64,000 bases of DNA from Pseudopyrenochaeta lycopersici (Eukaryota > Ascomycota > Dothideomycetes > Pleosporales > Pseudopyrenochaetaceae), in assembly GCA_003313425.1 (NCBI GenBank), contig NHZP01000047.1, forward strand, positions 248,001 to 312,000. The letters run 5' to 3'. The notes beneath the pieces are model-generated. The model was not told where the DNA came from. It saw nothing but the letters and a program-made list of their open reading frames with translations, and made no database searches. The position numbers and the translations under genes are program-made. Below, in pieces: positions 13,065 through 23,623 of the stretch; position 1 is the first letter of the stretch; each line of letters begins with the position of its first letter.

Positions 13065-14574
13065 TCAAGACATTCTTGCCGTAGGAGTACCAGCTGGTAT
13101 TGCAGTCATCGCTCCCGCTGACGCGGCACGCTCATGAACAAGCTCCTCCCATTTTAGATCTGCTTGCTCATCCAATAACTTCGCAAGCGCCTCCTTATAG
13201 GCCACATCGATCTTGTCCAGTCGTAGGTCCAAACCACGGCTGACAAGGTTTTGCGTAGCAGAATCCAGCTTGGTATAGGTCTGGTTGCTCCACTTGCGCG
13301 CTGCTTCTTTCAGTGTATTAGCCAACGCCTCATTCTCATCTTTCCCCATTGCTGTGTAGTCTTGGTGCATCGCTGTCTCATTGTTGACGAATGCGCGGAC
13401 CGTCTGCGAGTATCCATCTTCTTCTTTGGCTTCCATCTACGCTTGGTCAGTATCGTACACTTTTTTACATGTTGGTGCTGGAACGTACTTGAGGAGTCTC
13501 CACACGCAAAACGCTAGTCTTATTGGTCAACCTCGAAGTGCTGTTTTGGACGTTGGTCTGGGTCCGCTCCCTTGACAGACGGGGAAGGCAGCTCCGTTTG
13601 ATGATATCTGGGATCCGGATGACTGGGTTGTACATGACGGGCAAACGGCGACCCAGTAGCGGCTCATCATAGCCCTGGATGCCGAATTGATGTAGAATAT
13701 TATTGGGGTCAATGTCACTCGATCTGCATGCCATTGAGTCGAGCGGACTCTGAGGCTTCTTGATAGAGCTAGAAGATAGAGCTGTCGCTGTGAAAGGTGA
13801 GACGCGATCTGCGTTGGTGTTGGGTGTCGCCATAGTGTGGCCAGCGGAAGAAGCATTGAGATTGAGATTTGTGCGACGGCGCTTGTTGAGTGTCGGAGAT
13901 GTGGAATCTGGTATGAAGTTGTCTTCTGAGGACTCGCTGGTAAGTTCTTCGACCAGAGGCCTTTTTCGCACCGCTCGCTTCTTAGTCGATATCTTAGATG
14001 TAGGTGTTGCTAGTTTACTCTTCTCTTTCATCCCAGTCTCCACAATCTTAGCCTCACACTCCGTGTCGTTCTCAACACCTGACGCAACTGGTATTCCCAT
14101 CGGTCTCCGTCTTACTGTGCGCTGTGACATTGGCGTAGTCACCATACTCGATACATTCCCATGCATCAGTCCCTTACCCGTTCGCTCCCTTCGCAGGTAG
14201 CATGGCGTGCACACTTGAAATGTACACCCCGGACAGCGACGCATCGTATCCATATTCCTCTTGTCGCACTCAGTGCATTTCGCTGTATGGACCTTAACAA
14301 TCACAAAGAGCGTCTCGTCGGAAGTACAAGATAACAATCTGCCTCTGGAAGAAGTGAGACCGGGCGTGTGAGGAATCCGCGTAGGGACTGGAGAAGATGG
14401 AGTATCAGGTTCGCGAACAGAGTGGGATTTCTGCAACATGCTTTCCATCGTAGCACACGCAGGTAGAGTAGAGATCTTGGGTCCAGGTGTTGTGGGCGGT
14501 AATATGGAAGCGGGTGGTGTGCCCTGCGTTAGTAACTCCTTTTCGCAGTTGGTCATCTTCGTCGAGCGATTCAT
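13065..14574 (-). CDS. Uncharacterised six-cysteine zinc-binding protein
   Basis: Model: exons 14574-13489 and 13436-13065, with a 52-nt intron (GTACGT..TAG) joining in phase 0, giving 485 aa. Function is not recognised. Residues 100-125 carry C-x2-C-x10-C-x2-C-x4-C-x2-C (KCTECDKRN, RRCPGCTFQVCTPCYLRRER), a zinc-ribbon or RING-like metal site followed by basic residues. Before it lies a Pro/Thr-rich disordered region. After it is a long Ser/Thr/Lys-rich region with basic clusters (KKRAVRKRP, NKRRRTNLN) that look like nuclear localisation signals. The C-terminal exon is charged and helical. Nuclear or chromatin-associated action is only an inference. The ATG at 14574 is the first in frame. A further upstream exon cannot be excluded, because a stop lies just before the ATG beside a TAG that could be an acceptor. 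Confidence 0.7.
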
Positions 14575-17049
14575 CCAGCGAGAGTGACGAAGGTGATCCT
14601 AGGATACTCTCTAGGCAGTACGTATCAGGTTGCTCGGCTTGATTGTCAATAGCAAGGAGTTCTGCTCCGGCAAGTGGTCCAACTAGGTCTTTCTCTGCAG
14701 AAATGGCACAGATGTGGGGTTTGGAGCTTGAAGGCACTAGAGGCTACGAAATAAAGAGGGTGATTTTGTTTGCTTCGATTGCGGTTGAGTTGCAAACAAT
14801 GGGCAGATGTCCGACAGCAAACGGACCGTGCAGAGTGACGCAAAAGCTTGGGTGATGTGGGGTATCTGTGTATCAAAGAGCCTAAAAGACCGCCGGCGAA
14901 AATTCAGGTGTCAATTTGAATGCTGAGGGGTTTTTTTTTGAAGCCGGGTAGGCGAACTTCACTGGCAGGGTCGTGGAAGCTCGAGATTGTTGACGAGGGG
15001 CCTTGTTTAATTACAAGACAACAGAAGTCGGCCACAGGACCTCTCAACTAGTATTCGGTAGGAACGATCGTGAATAGATATATTGAAGCAATTTAAGAAC
15101 AGTGAATGGGAAGGGATCATACGGTGGATAATCGAGCATCAATGATAAGCATAGTTGCAACTAGATAAGAACGAACAGAGAAGCAATGTGAATAACATTT
15201 ATATTTGTGAGTGACTCGCGCTGGTGGGAAGTTCAGTCACATTCTATTAATCGGTAGAGTCAATGGCTAGCAAGGTTACCTTCTCATTCACCCGAATGTT
15301 GCCATATTTAGGTTAGTAACACGATGATTAAACTGGTTGACGGGCTGCACATGTACCTAACAGCGGACTAACATATTACTGGTGGATATGACTTGAAATG
15401 AGAGTTAGTTAGCACCAAGATATTTGATAGGAGGAACGGTGAGGAGAAACAGTATTCGAGTGAGTGAACTAGCGGTCAGTGTGAATGAGGAGGTACCGTA
15501 CACAAGGAAATGAATCGATGCATGAGAGACGCGATACAGCAATTTTTGTCTCTGCGTCCTTTATGTAAAATCATTGCTACCGATACCGAGGAAGCAGGAG
15601 CTCATTTGTGCTAGATAATACGGCAGCACGTAGAGCCTCAATCTCTAGTATTAAAGGTCCAGCTACTATAGAGGAAACGGCTGAGAACGTGGGCTACGAT
15701 GCCATGAGATGCTCGATGGTCATCTGGATTGCGCACAGCTGTGCTCCTATTTGCTCTTTAAGCTATCTTTTTAATCTTGAAAGTCGTAGATATTTTCGTA
15801 ACTATAGATAGTGTTCTGGCAATTGAATTGTAACTACTGAAGTACTGTAATTGCAAAACCACGAATTTTGAAATGGAACGACAGAGGATTTTGCGGTTTA
15901 ATGAGGCCACAAAATATAATAAATCTGGTGAGCATCTTGTCATGATACTGTGCTTCACGTGCTGCGTCAAGTATCTAAATTGTTGCTCTATACTGATTCA
16001 ACTTAGTTTACTGTGGAAATCCATTGCTAGCTGACGTAGACTTGACTTGAAAGGGTATAAAAGCTTTGATGGGCACATTACCAACCGTGCTGAACACGGC
16101 CCCTTGGCGCTGACAGTCAGCTCGATTGTATAATGCACCCATCGCTCTAATTGGACTGCCTTCGATGATGTCCTCAACGCATCATGGCGGCTTGTTCGCA
16201 TGGTTACCTGACAGGCCTCCTTTTTGAGCAAATGCGCATCTGCAGGTCCTTTTTCGTGGTCACGCGTCTACAGCAAGGGCCTCGGACTCGACCGCCATGG
16301 CGCTGTGATATTGCAGCTGACGATGGCTTCGATTTGGCGGTGAGTCAAAAGTGCGAGGCTGCAGTAGTTCAGTACTCATCAGCCACAGCACGGCTTTGCT
16401 TCCCCTCAACTAAGCGACGTGTTTGCATTCTCTTCAAATGAAGTTTTGCGCCAACGAGGTCAAGCGCAAGGACTTTTCGTCGCGCAACTCTTTCCAGGTT
16501 GTCTGGACTGTCTTCGATCTTAGTAGCTTGCTACTGCGCAGAACGGGTGAGCGAAGCTCGCCACAAGAGCCAGGCGATCGCGACAACAAAAGCGCGGCAA
16601 TTTCTTCTCCACTCCAACCCCAACCTGTAAGTCCCATCCTCGGTGTGGTCAAGCGACTGTACCTTGCATCATATCCACTTGCCGCACCTTTTTCCGGTCG
16701 CTTTTGCCGAATCTTCTTAAACCGGACACAGGCAGCAGTGGCGGTGCTGCATGAACCTACAGCCTTATTGGAAAGCTTGGAACTACACATCTTTCCCCGA
16801 CCGCCAGACTCCCAAGGCACCCGCACCCTCAACTGGGCGGCCTCAACCTAACGATTCACAGACACTGGGTTTTCAGGAGTCACCGTCTCACCTGCAGTGC
16901 TGAGAGAATAAATCCCTCCCTCAAGCTCACCACTTACCCCTTCCCTTCCTAACCTAATATTATTCTTATCACGGGTATTCATCACGAACGATCATCATCA
17001 TCATCTACTGCGATTGAATAAGACCAAAATCACAGCCGCGACTGCGATC
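14575..17049. other. Intergenic region with AT-rich core
   Basis: This is the 2.5-kb gap between the minus-strand zinc-binding gene and the ABC transporter. The 15.0-16.1 kb part is visibly AT-rich with no usable frame, and may be decayed sequence, though I recognise no transposon. The last 600 bases are GC-richer and contain an open frame described separately. A run of ATCATC repeats lies just before the transporter start and is probably in its 5' leader. Confidence 0.5.
16438..16851 (+). other. Possible leader ORF upstream of the ABC transporter
   Basis: An ATG-initiated frame of about 137 codons (MKFCANEVKRKDFSSRNSFQ...) ends about 200 bases before the transporter ATG. It contains a strong donor-like GTAAGT at 16627, and an acceptor-like CTAACGATTCACAG ends at about 16860. 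The region may therefore be a spliced 5' leader or an upstream ORF of the transporter transcript rather than a separate gene. The opposite strand is open over nearly the same span, so composition alone could explain the openness. No domain is recognised. Confidence 0.25.
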
Positions 17050-19686
17050 ATGGCTAATAATAGCCCGTCGGTACCGCTGTACCCAACTATGGCACTCCTG
17101 GATTACATGCAAGCGCCCACGGTGGGCTTTTACTACCTCGGGGCCTGCGCATTTAGTCTATGCATCCTCCAAAGACCAAGTCCAATATCAAACAAGAGGC
17201 GTATAGGCGCGTTAGCATTCATGGGCACAACCCTTCTGGCTTATATCACCGAAGTTCTCTATTATTTCGGTCGCTCGATAGCGGATGTGAACTATGAGGC
17301 GCCTGAACCTGCCGCAATCCGGTGCTTGGGATCAATATTGGTCTGGAGCCCACTCACTTACTCAGTATGGAAAAGCAAATCTCTCCGATGGCACCCTTAC
17401 TTTGGCGCATTCATTCTGCACTTCGCTTTCGAATCTACAACCTGTCTAATGGGCGCCTTTTCTATTCCAGAGAAGGCCCGCGCACAAAGCGTACCTTTCA
17501 TCCTTAGCAGCATTAGGACACTTGCGTCTCTGCTGTTGATGCTCGATGCATTCACTATACTGTTAACGAAGCACACGGAGGAAAAGAGAACAGACGAAGA
17601 ACGCCAGTCGTTGCTTGGAAAACACACAAATGGCTCAGCTGGTCAAAACGGCAATGCAAATTATGGCACCCTCCCCCAGGAAGCTGCTAGCGACGATGAG
17701 GCAGAACCGACCGATCGAGATAAAGATATTAAAGAGAAGCAAGCGAAGCGCCTCGAAGAGGAGGGTGGCTGGTTCGGGTACCTCAAGGGATTCGCAGTAT
17801 TCTTACCTTATCTGTTCCCTCGTGACGATTGGAAGGTCATGGGCTGCCTCGTTGTGCGCCTCATACACATGATACAAGAGCGGATTTTCAATTTGCTAAC
17901 ACCTCGACAACTTGGTATCATTACAAATAAGCTTCAGAAACAAGACGGAATCATGCCGTGGAAGGACATTCTGCTGTGGGTTTTGTTTACCTACGTCAAC
18001 AGCTATGCCGGTCTCGGTATAATTGATGGATTGGCAAACCTGGTCATATCTAACTCGGCATACCGACGAATCACCTTACTCGCCTACAAACACGTTCTAG
18101 GCTTGTCCATGGACTTTCACACTTCTAAGGACTCAGGGGAAGTTTTGAAAGCGGTGGAGCAAGCATCGTCTCTGAATTCGCTAATCGAAATGGTCTTATT
18201 CGATATCTGTCCGATCCTCCTCGACCTTGTAGTGGCAATGTATTACGTCACACATCTTTTTGATGCATATATGGCGTTCATCATCTTATTCATGGGCGCC
18301 GCATACGTTTGCATCGGGTGGTACTTTACCACATTATCGCAGCCAAAGCGGAGAGACTACGTGGAGAAACAGCGAGCAGAAAGCTCTACTGTTAATGAGA
18401 CGGTACATAACTGGCAAACGGTAGCTTACTTCAATCGTTTGGCTTTCGAACACAATCGCTACGCATCAAATATCATCAGTACCATTCGGGCGCAATACTC
18501 GTATTACTTCCGGTCTATGGGCGGCCACGCAGCTCAGGATATGCTCACGACATTTGGGTTTGCGGGATGCTGCATATTCGGCATGTCACAGATTGTGACT
18601 GGGCGGAAGCCTGTTGGCAATCTGGTCACTTTGATCATGTATTGGCATACAATGACATCTCCACTATACGTCCTGTCATATAGCTACCGACATATCTCAA
18701 GTTCTCTTATTGATGCGGAACGCCTTCTGCAATTGCTAAATACCAAGCCCACAGTAGCTGACCAGGAAGGAGCCAAAGACATTATAGTGCGTACTGGGGA
18801 AGTAGAGTTCAAGGATGTTGACTTCCACTACGACGAGCGAAAACCCATTATCAAGGGGGTGAACCTCAAGGCTGGAGGTGGGCAGACAATTGCATTTGTG
18901 GGAGAGACAGGCGGTGGCAAGTCAACAATGCTGAAGCTACTTTTTCGCTTTTACGACGTCACAGGGGGCTCGATCATGATTGATGGACAAGATTTGCGAT
19001 CGGTCACGCAATCGAGTCTGCGAGATGCTCTTGGGCTTGTCCCTCAAGACCCTGTGCTATTCAACCAAACGATTCGACAGAACATCCGTTATGCAAAGCT
19101 CGAAGCCACAGACGCTGAGATTGAAGATGCTTGTCGCGCTGCCGCTATTCATGAGGACATCGCCGGCTTTCCGGACAAATACAACTCCAAAGTTGGAGAA
19201 CGTGGTGTTAGATTATCTGGTGGTCAGCTTCAACGCATTGCAATTGCTCGAGTGCTCCTCAAAAACCCCAAAATTGTGCTTCTCGATGAAGCAACTTCGG
19301 CCATTGACTCTGCAATCGAAGCACAAATCCAAGAAGCTTTCCGCAAGCTCAGCCAGGGGCGTACGACTTTCGTTATTGCGCATCGTCTCAGTACGATAGT
19401 TGAGGCCGATCAAATCCTAGTGATCGAGAAGGGCCAGATCATCGAGCGCGGTACACACCAGGAGCTTTTGGACGTGATGGGAGGCAAGTACTCCGAACTC
19501 TGGACGAAACAGACAGCTGGCCACATCTCCACCGCGAACTCGAATGTACCTTCAAAAGCAAACTCAACGAAAGGTGATAACGACAACAGCACACCATTGA
19601 TTGACATTACACCCGCTGAGGAGGATTCGGCGAAAGCGACGGGTGTAAGCGAGGGTGGTGCTAGCGCAGTCGAAAAACGCAAGTAA
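17050..19686 (+). CDS. hmt1: HMT1-type vacuolar half ABC transporter (ABCB6-like)
   Basis: Single-exon gene, 878 aa from the ATG at 17050 (MANNSPSVPLYP); the upstream in-frame TTG at 17014 is not used as a start. The order is an N-terminal five-helix membrane extension, a charged linker (about 180-245), a six-helix ABC core, then one nucleotide-binding domain. ATPase motifs are complete: Walker A GETGGGKST (618-626), Q-loop region, signature LSGGQLQR (722-729), Walker B IVLLDEATSAID with Asp746-Glu747, and H-loop His778 in IAHRLST. The extra N-terminal helices plus a single NBD match fungal HMT1 and animal ABCB6/HMT-1. These work as homodimers and move metal-thiol conjugates such as phytochelatin-Cd into the vacuole. 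The substrate here is not shown. A disordered Ser/Asn-rich tail follows the NBD. Mitochondrial ATM1 is an alternative family, but the N-terminal extension and absence of a targeting peptide argue against it. Confidence 0.92.
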   Translation: MANNSPSVPLYPTMALLDYMQAPTVGFYYLGACAFSLCILQRPSPISNKRRIGALAFMGTTLLAYITEVLYYFGRSIADVNYEAPEPAAIRCLGSILVWSPLTYSVWKSKSLRWHPYFGAFILHFAFESTTCLMGAFSIPEKARAQSVPFILSSIRTLASLLLMLDAFTILLTKHTEEKRTDEERQSLLGKHTNGSAGQNGNANYGTLPQEAASDDEAEPTDRDKDIKEKQAKRLEEEGGWFGYLKGFAVFLPYLFPRDDWKVMGCLVVRLIHMIQERIFNLLTPRQLGIITNKLQKQDGIMPWKDILLWVLFTYVNSYAGLGIIDGLANLVISNSAYRRITLLAYKHVLGLSMDFHTSKDSGEVLKAVEQASSLNSLIEMVLFDICPILLDLVVAMYYVTHLFDAYMAFIILFMGAAYVCIGWYFTTLSQPKRRDYVEKQRAESSTVNETVHNWQTVAYFNRLAFEHNRYASNIISTIRAQYSYYFRSMGGHAAQDMLTTFGFAGCCIFGMSQIVTGRKPVGNLVTLIMYWHTMTSPLYVLSYSYRHISSSLIDAERLLQLLNTKPTVADQEGAKDIIVRTGEVEFKDVDFHYDERKPIIKGVNLKAGGGQTIAFVGETGGGKSTMLKLLFRFYDVTGGSIMIDGQDLRSVTQSSLRDALGLVPQDPVLFNQTIRQNIRYAKLEATDAEIEDACRAAAIHEDIAGFPDKYNSKVGERGVRLSGGQLQRIAIARVLLKNPKIVLLDEATSAIDSAIEAQIQEAFRKLSQGRTTFVIAHRLSTIVEADQILVIEKGQIIERGTHQELLDVMGGKYSELWTKQTAGHISTANSNVPSKANSTKGDNDNSTPLIDITPAEEDSAKATGVSEGGASAVEKRK

Positions 19687-20746
19687 GATAGATGCCTGTG
19701 TGCATAAAGGCTTGCCTTAGCGTCGCCATAGTGGTTCGTAATCCAAGTTCGAGGGCTCGAATTCAGGCTCCAGTCGTGTTCGTAATGTTCCCTCCATGGG
19801 CTCGCGCCAATTTATCGTAGACAGCATTCATCGCTGACGATCGGACGGGGACGAGGGGGGATATGAATTTCTTCACTATCATGCAGTTGTAGGAGAAATC
19901 GCCATTGAGGCTAAAAGATATACGTGGGAGGCACCAAAGAAGGTTACGATAATTACATTTTCATCTCATGGTATGTACTTTGATACGTGTTGCTTGGGCG
20001 ACTAGAAGGAAGATTTACGTATAGATGCCCTTACGAATACAATGCAACAGTCCGTCTTATAACGTCCGATTATTATTACTTTGCCCTGTCTTGCACATCG
20101 AGTTTGAAGATGTTTGTATTTTAGATTCACATGCAGAGGGGTAGTGGTAGGTGTTCCTCCACATCTAGGACCCGTTGGACGTTTGCTGACCATTTAGGCT
20201 GCCAGTGCATGACATCCCTTCCTAGCGCAAGGCTCCAGCAAAAAACAGCTTTGAGCAAACATGTGTAGCCAAGATTTCTTCATGTCAATTGCTTCTTCAT
20301 TTAGCATTGCCTACGAAATGGAGACATCCTGATGCATTCGACAGATGTCTAGCGCCCACCAACTCGAGCGTGCATAATACCACTGTGTGGACTCCATAAT
20401 ACAATCATATAAAACTAACATACATACTGTTCGTCCTCTGCTCGTCCGCTGCTGGAAACAGAATGTCGATCAGATCCCAGTCGGAGCAACATTTCATCGT
20501 CAAACCCTGAAAGAGGAAAGCGGGAGTAACAATTGCCCCGCGCACCGACCGAACGCGCACGGGCCTGGTTAGGCGGCCTCGTAGATGGATCGAAGGCTTG
20601 AAACGGTGCGTGTGTGGCTAAAGCTGTTTGACTGCATAACCTAATCTTTTCTCCCATCATTCGCTCTTCGTGTTCTTCTTCCTCTCTTTACCAAGTTGTT
20701 GCGCTGTGGGCCTTGTTCGCGTACAGACGCCTTCCCTGTATCCACG
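19687..20746. other. Intergenic region
   Basis: This is the 3' flank of the ABC transporter followed by the promoter of the P450. No coding frame with recognisable content is present on either strand. Confidence 0.5.
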
Positions 20747-22498
20747 ATGGTATTCTCCAAACGTGCACTCCTCCTCTACTCGGCCGCCGTGACATTTGTC
20801 AGTTTTCGCTGTGCACCGCAAGTTGTCATCATCTCGCGGAGCTACTTTTGGAATACGGTAGTCGTGTTCTTGTTACACTTTTTCGCGCAATTTATCTGGG
20901 GAGTTATTGTGTATCCGCTGTTCTTGAGTCCCTTGCGTCATTTGCCCCAGCCTCCAGTGAGTCCCAAATCAAAGCACATTAGGCAGATTACGATCTAACA
21001 AGTATGGATCAGAACCCGCATATCCTCTTAGGGCATTTCAAGAGGATATATAAAGAGCCAAGCGGCGAACCGCAAAGGGATTGGATAGATACTGTGCCCA
21101 ATGATGGTGTACTATACTATCGATGGCTGTTCAACGAGTCACGTGTTTTGGTGACGAACCCGAAAGCGCTAGGCGAAGTACTTGTTCAGCGAAATTACGA
21201 ATTTGTGAAGCCAGCGAGGATAAGTGTTGGGCTCGGAAGGTTGCTTGGTGTAGGTATTCTGCTTGCAGAGGGAGATGAGCATAAGGTGCGCACTTTCATG
21301 GTTAAATTTTTGGTGTGATATGTCTGACATTTAGCAGCGTCAAAGAAAGCTTTTGATGCCCGCTTTCTCCTTTCGACACATCAAAGATTTATATCCGATC
21401 TTCTGGAGCAAATCGCAAGAGATGACGAATCAGATATCGGCAGCCATTAAATCAAGCCCAGATGCATCATCAGTGATAGAGATACGGGACTGGGCATCTC
21501 GTGCAACACTTGACATCATCGGCGTGGCAGGCATGGGCAAAGACTTCGACTCACTGACCAACCCTGACAATGAGCTAAACGAGACATATAAGAAGATTTT
21601 TTCTGCAAATCGTGGGGCTCAGCTCCTCCAGCTGGTCCTGGGCATGCTTCCACACCGAGTGGCTGTTAATCTACCCTTAAAACGCAACGACGAAATAGGG
21701 AGCGCGATCAGCACCATTAAAAAAGTTGCTAGAGGCTTGGTACAAGATAAGCGTTCGAAACTAGAGAAGGGTGAGGCGAAAGACATGGACATTCTCTCCG
21801 TAGCTATGGAGTCCGGCGGCTTTAGCGATGACGATCTCGTTAACCAACTGATGACTTTTCTCGCTGCAGGCCACGAAACCACAGCCTCTGCATTGACATG
21901 GGCTGTGTACTGTCTCTGCAAACACCCTGAAACGCAGGTCCGCCTACGGCAAGAAATTCGCGCCGAATTGCCAGCATTAACAGATCCAAATGGCCAAATC
22001 TCATCCACTGAGATCGATAGACTACCATATTTGAACGCAGTTCTGCAAGAAACGATGCGTATATTCCCGCCTGTCCCGCTCACCATCCGCGAAGCCGCGC
22101 ATGACACCACTATCCAAGGTCATTTTATCCCAGCTCAAACTACCGTCATAATCTGCCCCTGGGCCGTCAACACTTCGAAACACCTCTGGGGCGACGATGC
22201 ACGAGAATTCAACCCTGATCGTTGGCTGGGTAACGGGCGAGCAAATACAGGCGGTGCTGAGTCCAACTATGCGATTACAACGTTTCTTCATGGTCCGCGC
22301 AGTTGCATAGGCAAGGACTTTGCAAAAGCGGAGTTCGCGTGCTTGGTCGCTAGTCTGGTGGGGAGGTTTGAAATCGAGTTTGAGGAGAAAGGGTATGAGT
22401 TGAAGATCCAGGGAGGAATTACAGCGAGGCCAAAGGGTGGTTTGAGGGTTAGGTTGAAGGGCATTGCGGAAGGGGGAAGGGAAGAAGAGGCGTTGTAG
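20747..22498 (+). CDS. Cytochrome P450 monooxygenase
   Basis: Model: exons 20747-20956, 21013-21285 and 21338-22498, with introns of 56 and 52 nt, all phase 0, giving about 547 aa. The first acceptor is the CAG at 21012, not the AG at 21002, because only it restores PQPP-NPHILLGHF. The second acceptor is a TAG-CAG pair, so one Gln is optional. A hydrophobic N-terminal anchor (WNTVVVFLLHFFAQFIWG) places it in the ER membrane. P450 signatures are all present: I-helix AAGHETTAS, K-helix ETMR, and heme loop FLHGPRSCIG with Cys484 as iron ligand. The sequence FRFRHxKxLYP-like region after EGDEHKRQRKLL is typical of the CYP4/CYP3-like microsomal clade. The substrate cannot be inferred. It stands alone between the ABC transporter and the PEBP gene. 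Confidence 0.9.
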
Positions 22499-23053
22499 TG
22501 AGCTTGGAAGACTATAAAGTGTGATGATGGTATGCTTGTGACCTTTTTGAAGATATTTCTTGTTTTGCCACATTAAATCGCTTAGCAGAACAGCAATGAA
22601 ATCTGTGAATAATGACACAATGTATTGAGTTTCCTGAACTAGCACAATAGGCAATCAACCTGAGTGGTGACTATCAAAAGGCCTCCCCAAAACTACCATA
22701 CCGCATTCCCTTTACTAGTGCGAACATGCTAAACCCATGCCATCGCTCTGATCTACCAGATCCTGACTCTCTAAAGTATCTTTGTACTATGATAAAGAGG
22801 CGAAGGAAGAGCTATTTTTGTGTTTAGATTAGCTCCAGGGCTCTTGCAAGTTGTGAGTTCGCTAGCATTCGAGGGAGATGTGCACATATCCAAGTTTTGA
22901 ACAGAAATTTTGGGACTCTAGATGGCCGATTTCATTCCGCAAGATAATGATACACCTTGACTTTGCAAAGACGCACTATTTTCCCAACGGTTGAGGCTAA
23001 TGGATCAATTCATTTTGACACGTTATTTCATATTCTTTCTCAAAGCCCCATTT
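22499..23053. other. Convergent intergenic region
   Basis: These are the 3' flanks of the plus-strand P450 and the minus-strand PEBP gene. Nothing coding is supported. Confidence 0.5.
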
Positions 23054-23623
23054 CTAGCTCTCCTTCCATCCATCCCCAACGCCCCTCATCCACTGCAACC
23101 CAACTAGCTCCAAGCCATGCTTCTGCACAAACTCTTCCGCCCTGAAACTCCGCCTATCCACAAACTCTTCTCCGCCAACATCGCTCTTCTCCAGCTTTAG
23201 GCCCTCGGGCTCATTGAACAGCAGGAACAAGTACCGATGCGGACCACTCTCGTCTTTGGGCCCAGGGGCAAGATACTGCGTCAACGTTGTGCCAGCGCTG
23301 GCAATGTCGGATGTTGCAGTGGAGGAAATGTTTGTAATGACCCAGTGGCGCCAGTATCCGAATTTGGGGTCATCTGGAGTTGGCGCATCCGGATCGATGA
23401 GAAAGAATGTGAAAGACTGGGTCGACGAGCAGGGGGCTGTGGGCTTGATGGAGATGATAGGTTGCTCTTTTACTTCACTGACACGAACGAAGCTACCATA
23501 TTCCGGTGCTATCGAGGGAAACTTGACGCTTACGTCGAAAGTGGGGTTGAAGCTCTCCGGGATGACTTTGGAAGGCAGAAGATTTGCGCTCCGCAGCGAG
23601 TCGAGAAGGGCATTGGCAGCCAT
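23054..23623 (-). CDS. Phosphatidylethanolamine-binding protein (PEBP/YbhB-like)
   Basis: Intronless, 189 aa from the ATG at 23623 (MAANALLDSLRSANLLPSKV). The frame is open further upstream to 23878, but that begins with TTG and its sequence is low-complexity, so it is probably leader. Both PEBP ligand-pocket motifs are present: DPDAPTPDDPKFGYWRHW and GPHRYLFLLF. The length matches the family (about 180-220 aa). Family members bind anionic phospholipid head groups; yeast Tfs1 inhibits carboxypeptidase Y and Ira2. There is no signal peptide in the chosen model, so a cytosolic location is inferred. The specific target is unknown. Confidence 0.92.
   Translation of the reverse strand: MAANALLDSLRSANLLPSKVIPESFNPTFDVSVKFPSIAPEYGSFVRVSEVKEQPIISIKPTAPCSSTQSFTFFLIDPDAPTPDDPKFGYWRHWVITNISSTATSDIASAGTTLTQYLAPGPKDESGPHRYLFLLFNEPEGLKLEKSDVGGEEFVDRRSFRAEEFVQKHGLELVGLQWMRGVGDGWKES

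Noticed and set aside
14405..14737. Open minus-strand frame with acidic, coding-like composition just upstream of the zinc-binding protein, suggesting a first exon.
   Set aside because: It starts with GTG and has no in-frame ATG. No donor in it gives a phase that joins the downstream frame; the one plausible intron is a multiple of three and returns to the wrong frame.
15000..16100. AT-rich stretch considered as a RIP-mutated transposon.
   Set aside because: I found no repeat copies, terminal repeats or transposase remnants within the window. A dinucleotide RIP index and a genome-wide repeat search would be needed to decide.
17014..17049. Twelve-residue extension of the ABC transporter.
   Set aside because: It begins with a TTG; the first ATG in frame is at 17050 and gives a normal N-terminus.
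19740..19790. TTCGA-containing stretch considered as a tRNA T-arm.
   Set aside because: No cloverleaf, acceptor stem or anticodon arm can be folded around it by eye.
21004..21012. Start of a separate coding segment at ATG 21004 in the P450.
   Set aside because: It lies inside the first intron; using the acceptor at 21012 restores the family sequence without this ATG.
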